Below are positions 61,506-64,000 of a DNA stretch of 64,000 nt, in pieces. The translations under genes and the position numbers were made by a program. The stretch comes from Kudoa neothunni (lineage: Eukaryota > Cnidaria). The stretch spans positions 8,556,001 through 8,620,000 of the forward strand of contig OZ199838.1 in assembly GCA_964304625.1 (NCBI GenBank), written 5' to 3'. The notes under the pieces are model-generated. The model was given only the letters and a program-made list of their open reading frames with translations, had not been told where the DNA came from and made no database searches. Position 1 is the first letter of the stretch. Each line of letters starts with the position of its first letter.

Positions 61506-63816
61506 CCCTCTAACGACATTAGGGTGTATTTCACCCCAGATTTTTGTTGGATAAATTTAGCTAAAATATTATTATAAAACGTTTGATAAAAGTTTAGTGT
61601 ATTCTAATGAGAGATTTTGGAGGAAAATCTCAACAATATAATAGATTAATCCTTAATAATCTTATTCGGACGCCATTATCATTGCATCAGACATTTTCGT
61701 TATTTACATGGTGCGTGATTCCTCTTGTTCTTACATAAATTGATACATGTTTAATAAATGTTATTTGATTTATTGATATATTTTAAATATTAAATCTTTT
61801 CTAAGGTTTTACGAAATTATCTAAAACAAGTGGACGATGTATTCTCACAGGTTATAGGGGCGAACATTAAACTCTTAGAATATCATATTTTATTAGATTT
61901 AAACAATAATCGTTAAAATTCTTAATTATTTTAATTAGTAAATTAAAAGGCGACAGATAACCTAACAAATAGCATCATTAAACGCATGTGGTTGGCTTGT
62001 TTTTAAACGTAAATATGATCAGTGATTTTTCCGAATTTATTGAGGAGCTCGAATCATATGGTAGTGAAGTCGAAGACTGTTTATTTGAGTTTCTAGAATC
62101 ATCTGACGAATGCTATGAAATTGAATGTAACCAAGACTCCGCTGAGGGAAAAAGTGGGATTGTTTGGAGCCTAATTAAGCCACCTGTTTCGAAAACATCA
62201 ATTGAAAACATAATGAATTGTAATCCAGGGCCAACAGTTTACTGCATTCAACGCATAAAAAAAGTTTTGCATTATTTTTTGAAATTCTTTAATGAAGATA
62301 TTTGTGGAGAAATTATCAAAAACACCAACATGTTTGGACGTGATTATTTCCACGATGTATAGAAAGAAGTTGATGATGTATAATTTAAAGGGTTTCTGGG
62401 AATACTTATCTTAATGGGAATTCATCAAGAGAGAGCGGAACCTTTGCATGAACTTTTTAGTTTATCTGAAGGGAAGTCAATTTAACGTCAGCTTTTTTCT
62501 CGAACTCGCCTTTTACAAATATCGCGAGCACTACACTTTGAAAATAAAGGCACAAGAATACAAACAAGTGTTGATAAATTTTCTGCAATTCGTGATGTTT
62601 GGACCATGTGGGTGAACGAATTACCCAAGTACTTTGCACCTCATGAAGACGTCATAATTGACGAACAACTTTTCCCTTTTAAAAGAAGATGCCCCTTTAG
62701 ACAATATATGCCTAAAACCGGCGAAATATGGGACTAAATTTTTTTTCATGGCTGATCTCGTTGAAAAATATGTCCTCAATATTTCTCCTTATCTCGGGAA
62801 AAATGGCGAAAACGCTACTAGAAGTATTGGAGTTGGCGAAAGCATTGTTCTTTCACTTGCATCTCTATTGTACAATTCTGGGAGGAACATTGTTGAGGAT
62901 AATTTTTGTTCGTCGCTATCACTGGCATCAAAGTTGCTGCAAAAACGTCTTACTACTTATCTCGGAATTATAAGGAATAATAAGAGAGATTTGCTTCCAT
63001 GTGTGCTTCCATCAAGGAACAGAGCGTTACATAGTACCATATTCCTCTTCCACGAGAAAAACATGATAACGTCATATGTTCTCAATAAAGGAAAGGCCGT
63101 TAATTTGCTATCGACAGGAATATATAACGTCAACATAGGAAGTCTACAAAATGACAGAAAACCACATGTTATAGAGCACTAAAGGTGGGGTCGATACTGT
63201 CGACAGGATGATATCTTTAGTATCCGTTCGTAGGTTCTGCATCCATAAAAACATTTTTAAAGGAAACCCCCCCAAAAAGAAGAGTTTTTTTTAAAGAAAT
63301 GGCGGAATTATTGTATAGGCCATTTCTTAGTAGAAATACTAAAATTGAAAAAGTAGTCAAAAGGACTTTTACGTCCAATCCAAATAAACATAATGTTCTT
63401 TCAAATTCGAAATCAGAATTTAGATGCCAATTATGTCCTCGAAGAAACGATAAAAAACGACCTTATGTTGCGAAATCTGTCAACGATATTATTGCAAAGA
63501 TCACTCATCAAAAATCCGTTGGGATTGCTCAAAATAAACAATTAATTTGATTATATTTTATTTTTTATTTATTCGTCTATTCATGCTTACAAAAAATACA
63601 CATTTCATTCGCTGGACGCGTTTACACAAGTTATTGAACAATGCGCCAAATCATCAGATAGGATTAAAATGGGCTTAATGATGTCAATATTCTGTATTTT
63701 CCTGGAAATCCGTTTGCATGAATTTTTTAAAATTTTTCATATTACTTTATATTAATTTTACAAATAAAATAATCAAAAAAATCTGGTGTTAAATCTATTC
63801 CAATGACGTTAGAGGG
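61506..63816 (+). mobile_element. piggyBac transposon with both ends
   Basis: TTAA at 61502-61505 and 63817-63820; ends CCCTCTAACGACATT and the complement of CCCTCTAACGTCATTGG. Subterminal GGTGTATTTCACCCC at 61523 recalls the palindromes of the 713-bp element at 43446. The transposase lies on the plus strand. Ends and duplication are perfect, so the element is fairly young despite a broken gene. Confidence 0.93.
62015..63549 (+). pseudogene. piggyBac transposase, frameshifted
   Basis: ATG 62015 (MISDFSEFIEEL, acidic leader), then GKSGIVWSLIKPPVSKT, NPGPTVYCIQRIKKVLHYFL, NTNMFGRDYFHDV and a stop near 62360. It resumes with GFLGILILMGIHQERAEPLH, WVNELPKYFAPHEDVIIDEQ, LKPAKYGTKFFFMADLVEKY, RNIVEDNFCSSLSLASKLLQ (second catalytic Asp), LHSTIFLFHEKNMITSYVLN and, in another frame, KGGVDTVDRM (third Asp region, 63190). 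The conserved RRWPMxxFFNMLD block that should follow is missing, so about 60-70 bp or more are deleted near 63240. The C-terminal Cys domain RCQLCPRRNDKKRP is partly kept, and the frame ends at 63549. At least four breaks. Confidence 0.88.
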
Positions 63817-63820
63817 TTAA

Positions 63821-64000
63821 ACACTAGCTGTATTTTGAAACTCAAAATATTTCATGAATAATACCAAAGTAGTGACGAAATCAATATTTTCATAAAATAC
63901 TCTGGACAATATATTAAAATTGTTTCATGGGATCAAACTTAATTTTAAAAAATTTCAAACTCACTTTAAGTAGCTTATTGCGTGCTGCGCGTGCTCATTA
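63821..64000. other. right edge, nothing recognised
   Basis: 180 bp after the piggyBac right end; no feature recognised. Confidence 0.4.

Overview
The window looks like AT-rich nuclear DNA from an animal with very compact host genes. The genes I can read (NACA, DDX23/PRP28, CCDC47, an acid-phosphatase homologue, an actin-like 6 copy) are metazoan-type proteins split by many GT-AG introns, mostly about 37-80 bp. Between them lies a dense layer of DNA transposons from at least seven superfamilies (piggyBac, Merlin, hAT, Tc1/mariner-pogo, a Mutator-like long-TIR element, Helitron, small MITEs). I saw no LTR, LINE or viral copy, and no rRNA, standard tRNA or CRISPR. The organism cannot be named from sequence alone; short introns and AT bias would fit a small-genome invertebrate, perhaps a parasite.

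Layout. 0-2.6 kb: piggyBac pseudogene, hAT end, Merlin 3' fragment. 3.0-4.9 kb: decayed actin-like 6 (BAF53) gene. 5.5-7.1 kb: TA-flanked transposon. 7.6-10.5 kb: element with 285-bp inverted repeats carrying a nested Merlin with a nearly open transposase. 14-18.6 kb: three-level nest, Tc1-like inside Helitron inside piggyBac, with junctions readable to the base. 18.9-21.6 kb: CCDC47. 22.1-23.6 kb: pogo/Tigger MITE with a hAT derivative inside. 24.5-27.5 kb: DDX23. 28.5-36.4 kb: piggyBac remnant, hAT, Merlin, Helitron, hAT. 36.6-38.2 kb: acid-phosphatase homologue that is open but lacks its catalytic motif. 39.0-44.2 kb: three piggyBac-type elements joined end to end at TTAA. 44.6-45.0 kb: MULE/ZSWIM N-terminal fragment. 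46.4-48.3 kb: open 503-residue gene I do not recognise. 48.7-49.5 kb: NACA, intact. 50-61 kb: MITEs, hAT copies, a Helitron and the old partner of the 7.6-10.5 kb element. 61.5-63.8 kb: piggyBac with both ends.

The host genes have unrelated housekeeping roles (ribosome-associated NAC, spliceosomal helicase, ER membrane protein biogenesis, lysosome-like lumenal protein) and do not form a pathway. The main story is the transposon community: target-site duplications and empty-site comparisons inside the window give the order of several insertions. No new system is proven; the strongest leads are the nested elements with exact junctions, the chained piggyBac elements, the catalytically dead acid phosphatase and the unrecognised 503-residue gene.
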